From contig NZ_FOYN01000004.1 in assembly GCF_900111935.1 (NCBI RefSeq), forward strand, positions 124,001 to 188,000: a stretch of 64,000 nucleotides of DNA. The letters run 5' to 3'. Position numbers and translations under genes: made by a program. This stretch comes from Halorubrum sodomense. Its GTDB lineage: Archaea > Halobacteriota > Halobacteria > Halobacteriales > Haloferacaceae. The notes below the pieces were generated by a model, which worked only from the letters and a program-made list of their open reading frames with translations, was not told the DNA's origin and did not search any database. Shown here piece after piece: positions 52,623-61,745 of this stretch. Numbering within the stretch: position 1 is the stretch's first letter; each line of letters begins with the position of its first letter.

Positions 52623-55600
52623 ATGCGCGAGGACGCACCGCTCTCGGAGTGGGCGGAGACGGCCGCGAGCGATCAGGACGCGGTCGTCGAACACGTTCCG
52701 GAGGTCGTGGCACTTCTCGACGACGACGACGCAACGGTTCGAAACGACGCGGTGACGGTCCTGAGCCGGGTGGCAAAGACGCGATCGGACGCGGTTCTGG
52801 ACGCCCTTCCGGCACTGATCGAACGGCTCGAGGCCGACGATCAGAGCGTGATCAGACACAACAGCGCGCTCGCGCTCAGCCGGCTCGTGGAAAACCGCCC
52901 GGAGGCGTGTCGAGACGCGATCGAACCCCTCGTCAGGGGGCTCACGGACGGCGACGGCGACGTCCGCGAGAAATGCGGGAGAGCGCTCGATAACTTCGGT
53001 CCCGACGCCGCGGGCGACATCGAGGATGCGAGCGTGAGAGCTGTCGAAGACGCCGCCGACCGGACAGGCGCTGAGACGTCGACCGAGCGAAACGAGGCGA
53101 CACTGGCGCTCACACGCCTCGCGCTGAGATATCCCGAGGAAGTCGCCACGCACACCGAATCGCTCCGCGACCGGCTGGACGACGAGGACAACGTGGTCAG
53201 GTACCACGCTGCGCTGTGTCTGAATCGGATCGCCAAACGGCAACCGCACTTGGTAGTCGAGGCCGTCGAGCCGCTGGCCGACCGCCTCGACGATCCGGAT
53301 GCGGACGTGCGAGCGCTCGCGAGCGAAGCGCTGGCGTCCGTATCCGAAGACGCTCCCGGGGCCGTGACCGAAACGAGCGGTGCGCTCGCCGATGCGCTCA
53401 CCGACAGTAACGACGAGGTCCGTGCCCACGCGGTCGGCGCGTGTCGCGCGCTCGTGGCCGAGTACCCCGACGTGGTGTTGCCGGCGCAGTTCGAACTCGT
53501 CGACCTGCTCGCGGACGCTCGCGGGGAGACGCGGGCGGACGCAAAGAAGGCGCTCCACGGCTTGGCCGACGCGTCCCCCGACGAGGTCGCCGACGTGCTC
53601 GCGAGTACCCGCGACGAGGACTTCGACACGAGCAGCGTCGACGCCGTTCACGGAGAGATAGAAGCGGTCGCCGAGGACGCCGACGGAGCGAGCGCGACGG
53701 ACGTGGAGCCGCCGGCAGGCGACGAGGTGGCCGACGAAGCGGGCGAGAAGCTCCGGGAGCTGGCGGCGGTGATGGAGACGGCCGGGGCGGAGACGCTGGC
53801 CACGTTCGACGACGACATGCTTCGGGAGTTCCTCACGTTGACGGACTCGATCGACGCCGAGGCCGTCTCGGGCGTCGACGCCGGCGACCTCGCGGAGATG
53901 CGCGAGACCGTTCGGACCGCGCTCGACATCGACGGGGGAGACGGCCGCGAGGCTTCCGACCCGGCGACGGACGGCGAGGTCGGTGCGATCGAGACGGGCT
54001 GGGACGAGGACGCGCGCGTCGACCCCGCCGCTCGCCCGGACGACGGCTGTTCGTACGGACGCGACCTCGGAGAACACGCGCGGGAGCAGGACGACGACGT
54101 CTGGACCTGTCACCGGAGTCCGCGGGAAGACGGCGAGTACTGTCTGTTTCACGCCCCGGTCGAAGACACCGACGACGAGGCCGTTCGGGACGCGTTCCTC
54201 GAAGCGATTCAACGGCCGGGACGGGGGCCCAAGGAGTTCGTCGGCGCTCGGTTCGGCGATCTGAACCTCTCGTTCGACATCGTAGACGGGCCCGACAACT
54301 ACCCGATCGATCTCAGGTACGCCACCGTCGAGGGGTCGATCAACTGTCGGCGGGCAGAGTTCGGGCAACCGCTCTGGTTCGAGGGGGGAAGGGTCGCCGG
54401 CGGGATGAACTGTAACGTGGTGACGTTCAAGACGTGGGCGTCCTTCGAGGGGACGACCATGGAACACGCGTGGTTCGGGAAGTCGGAGTTCCGTGACGGA
54501 GTCTCCTTCGACAACGCGACCATCCGCGAAGAGGCGCTGTTCACCGGGGCGACGTTCACGGATCGCGGAGACTTCGAGGGAGCGCGGTTCGGCGCCCACG
54601 CGGAGTTCTCTCGGACCGTCTTCGATTCGGCGTCGTTCGAGCACGCACACGCCGCGGGGACACTCGACCTCGGACACGTGGTCTGTGATCGCTCCCTCAA
54701 AATGGGAGCGATCGAGGCCGAAGACGATATCAAAATCCGGGGCGGCCGGGTCAGGAATCTCAGACTGTCGGACGCCGACGTCGACGGCGACGTCTCCGCG
54801 TCGAAGCTGACCGTCGAGAAGACGATCCACGCCTCGGACGCACGGGTCGGTGGAACGCTGTCGGTTTCGAGCGCCGAGGTCCGGCAGGACGTACTCTGCC
54901 AGGACCTGACCGCGGGGGGCGTCGACTTCGACGCCGCCTCGGTCGCGAAGCGGTTCTCGTTCCAGCGGACGCGCGTCGCCGGGGACTGCGCGTTCAGTGG
55001 GGTCTCTTTCGGGGACGTGACGACGTTCCAGGGGGCCGAAATCGACGGCGATATGGACCTCTCGCTCGGGACGTTCGAGGAGCTGCTGACGCTGCGGGAA
55101 GCCGAGGTCGGCGGCTCGCTCGAGGCCAGTTCCGCGTCCGTGGGCGAACAGGCCGACTTCGTCCACCTCGACGTGGGTGGCGACTGCGACCTCTCCTCCG
55201 TCACGTTCGGCGGGACGGTCATGTTCTTCGAGGGGACGATCGAGGGCGGGTTGGACATCTCGTCGAGCCGCTTCGAGGGGCAGCTGTCACTCTCGATGAC
55301 CGTCGAGGGCGAGTTCGACGGCGACGTCGCCCGCTTCGAGGACGACGTCAACGTCGTCGACACGTCGGTCGGGGGTCCGACGACGTTCAGCAACGCGACG
55401 TTCGGGCGAGACGCGCTCTTCCAGCTGTGCGAACTGCGGGACGCGTGTGCGTTCGACGACGCGGAGTTCGCCGAAGACGCGTCGTTCGCGCAGACGGTCG
55501 TCGAGGGGCCGGCCTCCTTCGAGACGATCACGGTCGGCGGCGTGGCGAACTTCGACGGCGTGAACTTCGAGTCGGGGGCCGCGTTCTTCGGGTCGACGTT

Positions 55601-56699
55601 CGCCGATCTCACGTGTCTGGGAACGCGGACCGGCGACGGGTCGGTCGTTGACATGCGGAACTGTGAGATCGCCGACGGGGCGATCGCGCTCCCGGATGAC
55701 GGCGACGTCGCCTACGACCTCGCGAACGCGGAGCTCGGCGCGGTCGAACTTTCCGACGGCCTCGGGGAGACGAGCGACGTGGACCTCTTCGAGTACTTCC
55801 GGTTCGCGAACACCAGCTTCGACGGGTTCGACTTCGGGAACTACAAACAGGAACTCGCGGAGGCCAACTGGCAACTACACACCACCGTCGACGACGCGGA
55901 GTTCGTGAACCCCGGAAGACAGGACCTCATCGACGCGCTCGCCGTCGAAGACGAGCTGGACGAGGTCGACGACAAGCTGGACGGGGAGCTCTTCGACGAG
56001 GTCGATCACGTCGGGATGCTCCAAGAACAGACCGGACTGGACAGGGCAGTCATCGAGGAGATCGCCGACGCCGAGGATGCCTCGGAGATGCCGAGCAGCG
56101 AGGCGCTGTACGAGATGACCGGTGACGAGGAGTTCCGTGAGACGACGACGGCCGCCGACCTCGAAAACACCTACCTGAAGGCCAAAAACGGCGCGGATCA
56201 GGTCGGCGACCGACACGTGGCCGCGCAGTTCTTCGTTCAGGAGATGAAGTACAGGCGGGCGAAAAACTACCGGTTCGTTCGAGACCCGGATCAGGACCCC
56301 GATGTGCGACTCGTCTCGGCGGGCAAGTGGTTCGGAAACTACCTGCTGCACCAGTCCTGCGGCTACGGCGAACGACTGTGGCGAGTCATCTACGCCTCCG
56401 TGGTCGTGGTCGTCGGATGGAGCTTCATGTACGCGACGCTCACGGAGGGGACGTCCGGAGACGCGGCGGGGCTGACCACCGAGGGACTCGACGGCCTCTC
56501 GCAGCTCGCGACGCCCGAGGGCGCGGACATCATGGTGAAGAACCTCTACTTCAGCATCGTCACGTTCACCACTCTCGGGTACGGCGACATCCAGCCCGTC
56601 GGGACGCTGTCTCGGTTCCTCGCGGGCTTAGAGTCGTTCCTCGGCGCCCTTCTGGTCGCGCTCGTGGTGTTCGTCCTCGGTCGCCGCGTGTCGTGGTGA
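52623..56699 (+). CDS. Giant HEAT-repeat / pentapeptide-repeat / two-helix K+ channel fusion
   Basis: 1358 residues. Residues 1-360 are HEAT repeats with recurring (L)-D-D-x-x-x-V-R-x-x-A units. An acidic linker follows (360-470). At 476-515 is a Cys/His cluster (CSYGRDL...WTCHRS...CLFH) that fits a zinc knuckle. Residues 520-1070 are pentapeptide-like repeats (AxFxx/AsFeg, for example FTGATFTDRGDFEGARFGAHAEFS) predicted to form a right-handed beta-helix. A helical linker (1100-1240) ends in EMKYRRAKNYRF. The C-terminus has one transmembrane helix (about 1253-1275), a pore loop with TLGYGD at 1317-1322 and a second helix (about 1333-1355). The filter is that of K+ channels. The large soluble part should face the cytoplasm as sensor or scaffold. 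No RCK domain is present. Confidence 0.9.
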   Translation: MREDAPLSEWAETAASDQDAVVEHVPEVVALLDDDDATVRNDAVTVLSRVAKTRSDAVLDALPALIERLEADDQSVIRHNSALALSRLVENRPEACRDAIEPLVRGLTDGDGDVREKCGRALDNFGPDAAGDIEDASVRAVEDAADRTGAETSTERNEATLALTRLALRYPEEVATHTESLRDRLDDEDNVVRYHAALCLNRIAKRQPHLVVEAVEPLADRLDDPDADVRALASEALASVSEDAPGAVTETSGALADALTDSNDEVRAHAVGACRALVAEYPDVVLPAQFELVDLLADARGETRADAKKALHGLADASPDEVADVLASTRDEDFDTSSVDAVHGEIEAVAEDADGASATDVEPPAGDEVADEAGEKLRELAAVMETAGAETLATFDDDMLREFLTLTDSIDAEAVSGVDAGDLAEMRETVRTALDIDGGDGREASDPATDGEVGAIETGWDEDARVDPAARPDDGCSYGRDLGEHAREQDDDVWTCHRSPREDGEYCLFHAPVEDTDDEAVRDAFLEAIQRPGRGPKEFVGARFGDLNLSFDIVDGPDNYPIDLRYATVEGSINCRRAEFGQPLWFEGGRVAGGMNCNVVTFKTWASFEGTTMEHAWFGKSEFRDGVSFDNATIREEALFTGATFTDRGDFEGARFGAHAEFSRTVFDSASFEHAHAAGTLDLGHVVCDRSLKMGAIEAEDDIKIRGGRVRNLRLSDADVDGDVSASKLTVEKTIHASDARVGGTLSVSSAEVRQDVLCQDLTAGGVDFDAASVAKRFSFQRTRVAGDCAFSGVSFGDVTTFQGAEIDGDMDLSLGTFEELLTLREAEVGGSLEASSASVGEQADFVHLDVGGDCDLSSVTFGGTVMFFEGTIEGGLDISSSRFEGQLSLSMTVEGEFDGDVARFEDDVNVVDTSVGGPTTFSNATFGRDALFQLCELRDACAFDDAEFAEDASFAQTVVEGPASFETITVGGVANFDGVNFESGAAFFGSTFADLTCLGTRTGDGSVVDMRNCEIADGAIALPDDGDVAYDLANAELGAVELSDGLGETSDVDLFEYFRFANTSFDGFDFGNYKQELAEANWQLHTTVDDAEFVNPGRQDLIDALAVEDELDEVDDKLDGELFDEVDHVGMLQEQTGLDRAVIEEIADAEDASEMPSSEALYEMTGDEEFRETTTAADLENTYLKAKNGADQVGDRHVAAQFFVQEMKYRRAKNYRFVRDPDQDPDVRLVSAGKWFGNYLLHQSCGYGERLWRVIYASVVVVVGWSFMYATLTEGTSGDAAGLTTEGLDGLSQLATPEGADIMVKNLYFSIVTFTTLGYGDIQPVGTLSRFLAGLESFLGALLVALVVFVLGRRVSW

Positions 56700-57089
56700 C
56701 GCTCGGTGACCGATCGCGAACGGGGCGTCGATCGATAGCGCTCCGTCTCGGCTTCAAAACGATCCACTGAGACGCCTCGGGGCGGCCCGTTGAGACACCC
56801 ACGTGGCCGCGGATACCTGTCAGTAGAGGCTGGAAAAAGTATATGCGGGAAGTGGGCCGGCACGAATTTGAATCGTGGTTACGGCCACCCGAAGGCCGAA
56901 GGATACCAAGCTACCCCACCGGCCCGCACTCGATTGAAGGCCGCTCGTTCTTTTAATCCTTCCGAAAGGGGGGCGATCGGAGAGGTACAGTCAGCATGCG
57001 GATCAATGATGTCTGGGAGGATTGACGGCAGCCACGGGCACCGCCGAAGATCCCTCGTTCATTTATAAGTGTCAGAAAAGCAGATAGAC
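56700..57089. other. Intergenic region with tRNA-Pro, 390 bases
   Basis: Holds the tRNA-Pro gene (56853-56925) and its promoter. A minus-strand TATA-like GATTAAAAG (56951-56959) lies 26-34 bases upstream of the tRNA. The AT-rich segment near 57060 (ATTTATAAGT) may mark the edge of the adjoining repeat. No protein gene. Confidence 0.5.
56853..56925 (-). tRNA. tRNA-Pro(CGG)
   Basis: 73 nt on the minus strand. The acceptor GGGCCGG/CCGGCCC is followed by A73, the anticodon stem CGGCC/GGCCG holds loop TTCGGGT (anticodon CGG), and the T-arm is CACGA-TTCAAAT-TCGTG. CCA not encoded. Confidence 0.95.
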
Positions 57090-57233
57090 GGTGGACACCA
57101 CCAAAGCCCCAGTCGCTCGCTTATAAATGGTTGATCTCGGATCCTCGGTGGACACTACCAAAGCCCCAGCCGCTCGCTTATAAATGGTTGATCTCGGATC
57201 CTCGGTGGACACCACCAAAGCCCCAGCCGCGAG
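57090..57233 (+). repeat. 57-base tandem repeat adjoining structured repeat copy B
   Basis: Units begin at 57090, 57147 and 57204 (GGTGGACACCACCAAAGCCC...), two complete and one partial, differing by single bases. Each full unit contains TTATAAAT and the CCAAAGCCCCAG tail that also ends the structured repeat, so the array looks like repeated additions of the element's end. Confidence 0.85.
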
Positions 57234-57490
57234 GCCGACGTACGCTCGCTGCGATACACAGTCGGTCGCTAACGCTCCCTCCTTGCGGTACTTGTGTCGC
57301 CTACGTCGGCCTCGCGGCTGCCCCTTTGAGTCCCACCCGACCGCGATCGCACCGCAGCCTCACGCCTCCCCAGCCTCGCGGCTCACGCTTCGCGGCTTCG
57401 CCGCTCGCGTTCGCCGCGTCCCTCGCGCGTGCGACTCGCGCCCTGTCGGGCGCTCGTCGGCACGCGCCACCGCACCGCGTCCTTATTTAT
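57204..57490 (-). repeat. Dispersed structured repeat, copy B
   Basis: Minus-strand counterpart of the repeat at 16871-17213. The shared 20-base core is at 57358-57377. The long-range stem is a perfect 19-pair inverted repeat (57224-57242 with 57302-57320). The terminal hairpin pairs 57425-57432 with 57460-57467, 57433-57435 with 57456-57458 and 57438-57443 with 57448-57453. Stem sequences differ from copy A but stay paired. The AT-rich end (TTATTTATAAAT) contains the stop codon of the CHY zinc-finger gene. Confidence 0.75.
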
Positions 57491-57903
57491 AAATCGTCGT
57501 TGCCGTCTCCGTCGTCCGAACCCTCAACCTCGAAGTACCGGTGGCGGTGTTTCCGACAGCCGGGGTTGAACGCGGCGCCGCACGCGGGGCAGGCGTCGTC
57601 GTCGGCCTCGAGGTATTCGCGGGCCGTGAGCGTCGTCCGGCAGGCGCCGCACAGCACCGCCGGCTCGTCGAAGCGCTCGCGGGGCCACGGGACCGCCTCG
57701 TGGTCGGCGGCCGCGTCGTGGCAGGCGTCGCAGGGGTAGTACGTCCCACAGCAGCCGAACCGGAGCGCGACCACGTCGACCGGGTCGTCCCAGTGCGCGC
57801 AGCGCGTCTCGGGGTCGATGTCGATTCCACGCAGGGGCACCTCGAAGCGCGGGTCGGTGTCGGGCGCGGTCGTCGTCTCGCGGTCGGAGGGGTCGGTCGA
57901 CAT
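57487..57903 (-). CDS. CHY zinc-finger protein
   Basis: 138 residues. CAHWDDPVDVVALRFGCCGTYYPCDACHD carries the CHY-finger Cys/His set (given here only as the block near residue 35-65), followed by CGACR and CPACG pairs. Archaeal CHY proteins are single-domain and of unknown role. An ATG at 57927 would overlap trmY by 14 bases; I chose 57903. The gene ends inside the AT-rich edge of the repeat. Confidence 0.85.
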   Translation of the reverse strand: MSTDPSDRETTTAPDTDPRFEVPLRGIDIDPETRCAHWDDPVDVVALRFGCCGTYYPCDACHDAAADHEAVPWPRERFDEPAVLCGACRTTLTAREYLEADDDACPACGAAFNPGCRKHRHRYFEVEGSDDGDGNDDL

Positions 57904-57913
57904 CGCCGGAGGG

Positions 57914-58528
57914 TCAGTAGCTGGCATACCCGTCCGTGTCGAGCCAGTTGTGGACCACGGTGACGGCGTGGTCCGCGTGGAGCAGCTCGGGCCCGACGCG
58001 CAGTCGCCGCTCGGCGCGGCCGGCGATCGCATCGGCCTCCGATTCGGCGAAGTCGTGGTGGTCCGAGAGGACGAACACGGGATCCTCGGGGGGCTCGGCG
58101 TCGACGAGCGGATCGCCGTCCTCGTGGAGCTGGACGAGCGTCCCGTCCGGCCCGCGCCCGTCCCCGCCGACGAGCCGGTCGAGCGTCGCGTCGAGGCCCA
58201 TCCGGCGGAGTTCGACGCCGGGCGAGACGTCCGCGGGCATGTGGCCGATCGCGTCCGCCTTGGCGTCGAGCGCGTCGCGGACCCGCGCGGCGACGTTGCG
58301 CTCGTCGGGGTGAAGGCGTCTGAGGCTGTCGGCGTCGAAGGTGACCGTGAACTCGTCGGCGATCACGAGGTGGACCCGGACCGCCTCGCGGATCCCGTGC
58401 GAGAGGAAGACGCCGGCGCTCACGCACCGGCAAAGCAGGTCGAGCCGCCCGGCCCCGGGGATGTCCGACAGCGAGATCGCGTCGGGGTCGGTGGGGACGT
58501 CGCGGCCGACGACGACGAACTGGCGCAT
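57914..58528 (-). CDS. trmY: tRNA (pseudouridine54-N1)-methyltransferase
   Basis: 204 residues starting MRQFVVVGRDVPTDPDA, the TrmY N-terminus. The SPOUT-fold knot is represented by PVFVLSDHHDFAESEADAI and the C-terminal VTVVHNWLD. It methylates N1 of pseudouridine 54 in tRNA T-loops in archaea. Followed closely by the CHY gene on the same strand. Confidence 0.88.
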   Translation of the reverse strand: MRQFVVVGRDVPTDPDAISLSDIPGAGRLDLLCRCVSAGVFLSHGIREAVRVHLVIADEFTVTFDADSLRRLHPDERNVAARVRDALDAKADAIGHMPADVSPGVELRRMGLDATLDRLVGGDGRGPDGTLVQLHEDGDPLVDAEPPEDPVFVLSDHHDFAESEADAIAGRAERRLRVGPELLHADHAVTVVHNWLDTDGYASY

Positions 58529-58579
58529 GTCCGTGGCTCGCCCCGGATCCTCATAAGGCGTGCGACCCGATCGCCGGGT

Positions 58580-58720
58580 ATGAGCCTCACCGGCCTGTGT
58601 CAGGTCTGCGAGGCGGCCACGGCGAGCCGGACCTGTGACCGCTGCGGGCGCGCCGTCTGCGACGACCACTGGGACGAGAGCGCGCGCGCCTGCTCCGGGT
58701 GCGCCGCCGGCCGCGGGTAG
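58580..58720 (+). CDS. Mini zinc-finger protein
   Basis: 46 residues with CQVC, CDRC, VCDDHW and CSGC, four metal-binding pairs typical of a compact double zinc site. It is divergent from trmY with a 51-base gap. Such short proteins are widespread in haloarchaea; function unknown. Confidence 0.75.
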   Translation: MSLTGLCQVCEAATASRTCDRCGRAVCDDHWDESARACSGCAAGRG

Positions 58721-58745
58721 CTCGGTTCGCTCGGCGAGCCGGTCG

Positions 58746-59576
58746 TTATCGGTGCCGGTTCAGCCGCTTCGTGAGCCGCTTCGCCGCGTCGCCCGCCGCG
58801 CCGAAGTAGGTCGCCTCGTCGCCGGGGCGGCTCGACTCCTCGCCGGCGAAGATGATCCCGCGCGAGGAGTTCACGAGGCCGACGTCGACCGGGAGGTCCG
58901 GGCGCGCCGCGAGCCCGTGCTCGACCGCGGCCTCTGCGTCGCCGCCCTGCGCGCCGACGCCGGGCACGAGGAAGGGGATCTCGGGGACGATCTCGCGGAC
59001 CTCGGCCAGCTCCTCCGGCGCCGTCGCCCCGACCACGAGGCCAACGTTGTCGTTCGCGTTCCACACGTCCGCGAGCGCGGCGACGCGCTCGTAGAGAGGC
59101 TCGCCCGAGGCGAGTTCGAGGTCCTGGAGGTCGGCGCCGCCCGGGTTCGAGGTGCGACAGAGCGCGAACACGCCCTTCTCCGCGCGGTCGAGGAACGGCT
59201 GGAGCGAGTCGCGCCCGAGGTACGGGTTCACGGTGATCGCGTCGACGTGGTCGAGGACCTCGGCGTACCGCCGCGCCGTGTTGCCGATGTCGCCGCGTTT
59301 GGCGTCGAGGAGGACCGGGACCCCCTTTCCCTCCGCGTACGCCGCGGTCTCGCGGAGCGCGCGCCAGCCGTCGGGGTCCTCGTAGAACGCCGCGTTCGGC
59401 TTGTAGCAGGCGGCGTGCTCGTGGGTCGCGTCGATGATCCGTCGGTTGAACGCCCACCGCGGGAGGTCGGCGTCGGTCACGTGTTCGGGGAGCCGACTCG
59501 GGTCGGGGTCGAGCCCGACCGAGACGACGCTGTCGACCGCGTCGATCCGGTCCGCGAGCGTCTCGAAGAAACCCAT
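58746..59576 (-). CDS. pyrF: Orotidine 5'-phosphate decarboxylase
   Basis: 276 residues. VSVGLDPDPSRLP at the N-terminus, the catalytic DAKRGDIGNTA (Lys/Asp array) near residue 92, and the phosphate-binding PGVGAQGGD. The length and motif order match the bacterial-type (PyrF long) subfamily found in haloarchaea. Last step of UMP synthesis. Confidence 0.95.
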   Translation of the reverse strand: MGFFETLADRIDAVDSVVSVGLDPDPSRLPEHVTDADLPRWAFNRRIIDATHEHAACYKPNAAFYEDPDGWRALRETAAYAEGKGVPVLLDAKRGDIGNTARRYAEVLDHVDAITVNPYLGRDSLQPFLDRAEKGVFALCRTSNPGGADLQDLELASGEPLYERVAALADVWNANDNVGLVVGATAPEELAEVREIVPEIPFLVPGVGAQGGDAEAAVEHGLAARPDLPVDVGLVNSSRGIIFAGEESSRPGDEATYFGAAGDAAKRLTKRLNRHR

Positions 59577-59623
59577 ACGCGCCCTGTGGCGGCGGGCGCA
59601 CTAACCGTTGTGTTCCGAGCTCG

Positions 59624-60937
59624 TTAACAGGAGCAGTAGTACTCGCGGTCGACGAACTCCGTCTCGAACAGCTTCGCGGCCGGTCCCGGGTCGGCGGGGC
59701 GGTAGACGCCGGTGGTGAGGTTCCCCTCTCGCTCGAACTCGCCGGAGACGAGGCGTCGCCAGTCGGCGGCCGACAGCTGGTCCCAGAACGTCTCATCGCC
59801 CGCGAGCAGCGAGAGGTAGTCGGGGAGGTACACCCACCGCGTCGGCTCGACGCCGTCCGACTCGTAGGTCGCGTCGGTGACCGCGGCGTAGGCGGCCATC
59901 GGGAGGTTCGCGCCCGCGGCGACCGGCATCGAGATCCACTTCCACGGCCGGGTGTTGACGTCGAGCAGCAGGAACTCGTCGCGCGCCTCGTCGTAGACGA
60001 ACTCCGACTCGCTGATCCCGTGGTAGCCCGCGTCGTCGAGGACGGCGAGCGCGCGCTCCTCGATCGCGGGTTCGTCCGCGGTCTCGACGAGACAGGAGGT
60101 GCCGAAGTCGCGCGGGTATCGCACCGCGGCGTTGCCGACGACCGCGAGCGCGTCGTCGCTCCCCGACGGGGGGACGTACGACGCAAGCGAGTGGTCCTTC
60201 CCGGTCGCGATGTCGACGCGCTTCTGGGCCATCACGGCGATCCCCTCCTCGCTCGCGGCCGCGACGACGTCCGCGAACTCCTCACGGTCCGCGACCTCGA
60301 TCACGTTCGTACCGAACGCCTCCTCGAAGTCGCGCTTGAGTTCGGGCTTCACCACCAGCGGGAAGCCGAGCGCGTCGGCGGCCTCCTCGACCGACGCGTC
60401 CGCGTCTCGCGTCCCCGCCGCCGCGGTCTCCGCCAGCCGGTACGTCTCCGGGTAGGGCACGCCGAGCGCCTCGCAGGTCGCGTACAGTTCCGACTTGTTC
60501 AACACGTCGTCGAGCGTCTCGCTCCCCGCGAACGGGAGTCGGACGCCGTCCGGGTCGGCCTCGGCGTACGAGAGCGCCCACTCGTCCATACAGCCGAACG
60601 CGACCGCCTCGGTGCCCGCGGCGTCGACGATCGCCTCCACGTCCTCGCGGAACCCGTCGAGGTCGTCGAGCGGGTACGTCACCGCCCCCGCGAAGTCGAC
60701 CGCGTCGGACGGCGGGGCGAGCCCGTCGTGGGTAACGGTCCCGGTCCCAGCGTCGCCGGCGTCGCCGGCGCCGCCCGCGCGGTCGAGCGCGATCACGGGC
60801 ACGTCGTGGGCGTCGAGCGCGTGAGCGACGCCGAGTCCGGTGATGTGCGCGTTGCTGACGAGCGCCGGCGGTCGGTCGAAGTCGGCGTCCGCGAGCGCGT
60901 CGATCAGTCCCTCGGTGGATCGAAACTGGTCTGCCAT
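59624..60937 (-). CDS. ATP-grasp carboxylate-amine ligase-like protein
   Basis: 437 residues. PreATP domain (about 20-120), ATP-grasp segments FPLVVKPELKRDFEEAFG and IAVMAQKRVDI, and metal-binding FLLLDVNTRPWKWISMPV. It resembles carbamoyl-phosphate-synthase-like ligases that activate carboxylates. The chain ends in YYCSC, a Cys pair at the extreme C-terminus that could bind metal or a thioester intermediate. Substrates unknown. Confidence 0.85.
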   Translation of the reverse strand: MADQFRSTEGLIDALADADFDRPPALVSNAHITGLGVAHALDAHDVPVIALDRAGGAGDAGDAGTGTVTHDGLAPPSDAVDFAGAVTYPLDDLDGFREDVEAIVDAAGTEAVAFGCMDEWALSYAEADPDGVRLPFAGSETLDDVLNKSELYATCEALGVPYPETYRLAETAAAGTRDADASVEEAADALGFPLVVKPELKRDFEEAFGTNVIEVADREEFADVVAAASEEGIAVMAQKRVDIATGKDHSLASYVPPSGSDDALAVVGNAAVRYPRDFGTSCLVETADEPAIEERALAVLDDAGYHGISESEFVYDEARDEFLLLDVNTRPWKWISMPVAAGANLPMAAYAAVTDATYESDGVEPTRWVYLPDYLSLLAGDETFWDQLSAADWRRLVSGEFEREGNLTTGVYRPADPGPAAKLFETEFVDREYYCSC

Positions 60938-61087
60938 ACCCCGTCTCGTCGGTCGACGCACAAAAGCGTCCCACGTACCGGTTCGGAGTGCCCGTATCGA
61001 CGACGAGAAGCGACGCGTCGACACCGGAGGCGTGGCTCTCGCGGTCGACGCGAGCGCCTTTTCAGGCCGCGTCGCCTCCGGATCGGT

Positions 61088-61666
61088 ATGACGGAATCCG
61101 ACGACGCCGAACCGGACGCCGAGCGCGTCGACGCGGTCGACGAGCCCGACGCGGCCGACGAGCCCGACGCGGCCGACGAACTCCCCGACCGGGTCCGGCG
61201 GGCGTTCGCGGACCGCGGCTCCTTCGAGCGCGACGGCGACGCGTGGGTCTCGACGACGACCGCGTTCGACGGGCGCGTCCGCGCCGAGCCGACAGAGGCG
61301 GAACGAATCGGATTCGCGGTGACCGTCCGCGTGCCGATGCTCTCGGCGGTCACCGCCGACGAGGTCGCCGCCGTGGTCGAGGACGGCTGGGCCGACACCT
61401 TCGAGCGACGCGCGGTCGACGTCGGCGGGGTCACCCGCCGCGAGCGCGAGTTCGATCCGGTCGTCGAGCGCGAGGGCGACGAGATCCGAGTCACCTACGC
61501 GTTCACGGACAGCAACGAGCGTCGCGGCGTCGACGACGCGGGCGCGCTGATCGACTTCGTCGAGGGGACGTACGTCCAGGGCGTGATTCCCGGCTACGAG
61601 TACACGGAGCCCGTCTCGGACCTGCTCTCGGCCGCGCGCCGGCAGGGCGGCGACGGTGCCGTCTGA
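61088..61666 (+). CDS. DUF5813-like haloarchaeal protein
   Basis: 192 residues. A 35-residue Asp/Ala/Pro-rich N-terminus with the repeated DEPDAA precedes a folded domain (DRVRRAFADRGSFERDGDAWV, then VTVRVPMLSAVTADEV). It matches DUF5813. A 20-base duplication (61647-61666 and 61667-61686) spans the stop codon, so the last codons and stop are repeated. Confidence 0.78.
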   Translation: MTESDDAEPDAERVDAVDEPDAADEPDAADELPDRVRRAFADRGSFERDGDAWVSTTTAFDGRVRAEPTEAERIGFAVTVRVPMLSAVTADEVAAVVEDGWADTFERRAVDVGGVTRREREFDPVVEREGDEIRVTYAFTDSNERRGVDDAGALIDFVEGTYVQGVIPGYEYTEPVSDLLSAARRQGGDGAV

Positions 61667-61745
61667 GCGGCGACGGTGCCGTCTGAGCGGCGGCGACCCG
61701 GTCCGGGGACGATAGGGGGAAGTGTCGGCGGCCCGTACGGCGACC

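Noticed and set aside
52584-55166. Opposite-strand 860-codon frame antisense to the channel gene.
   Set aside because: Composition is unlike a halophilic protein (basic, Val/Arg-rich) and it is the mirror of the repeat-rich coding frame.
57090-57233. Possible CRISPR array at the 57-base tandem units.
   Set aside because: The whole unit is repeated, with no variable spacers, only two and a half units and no cas genes.
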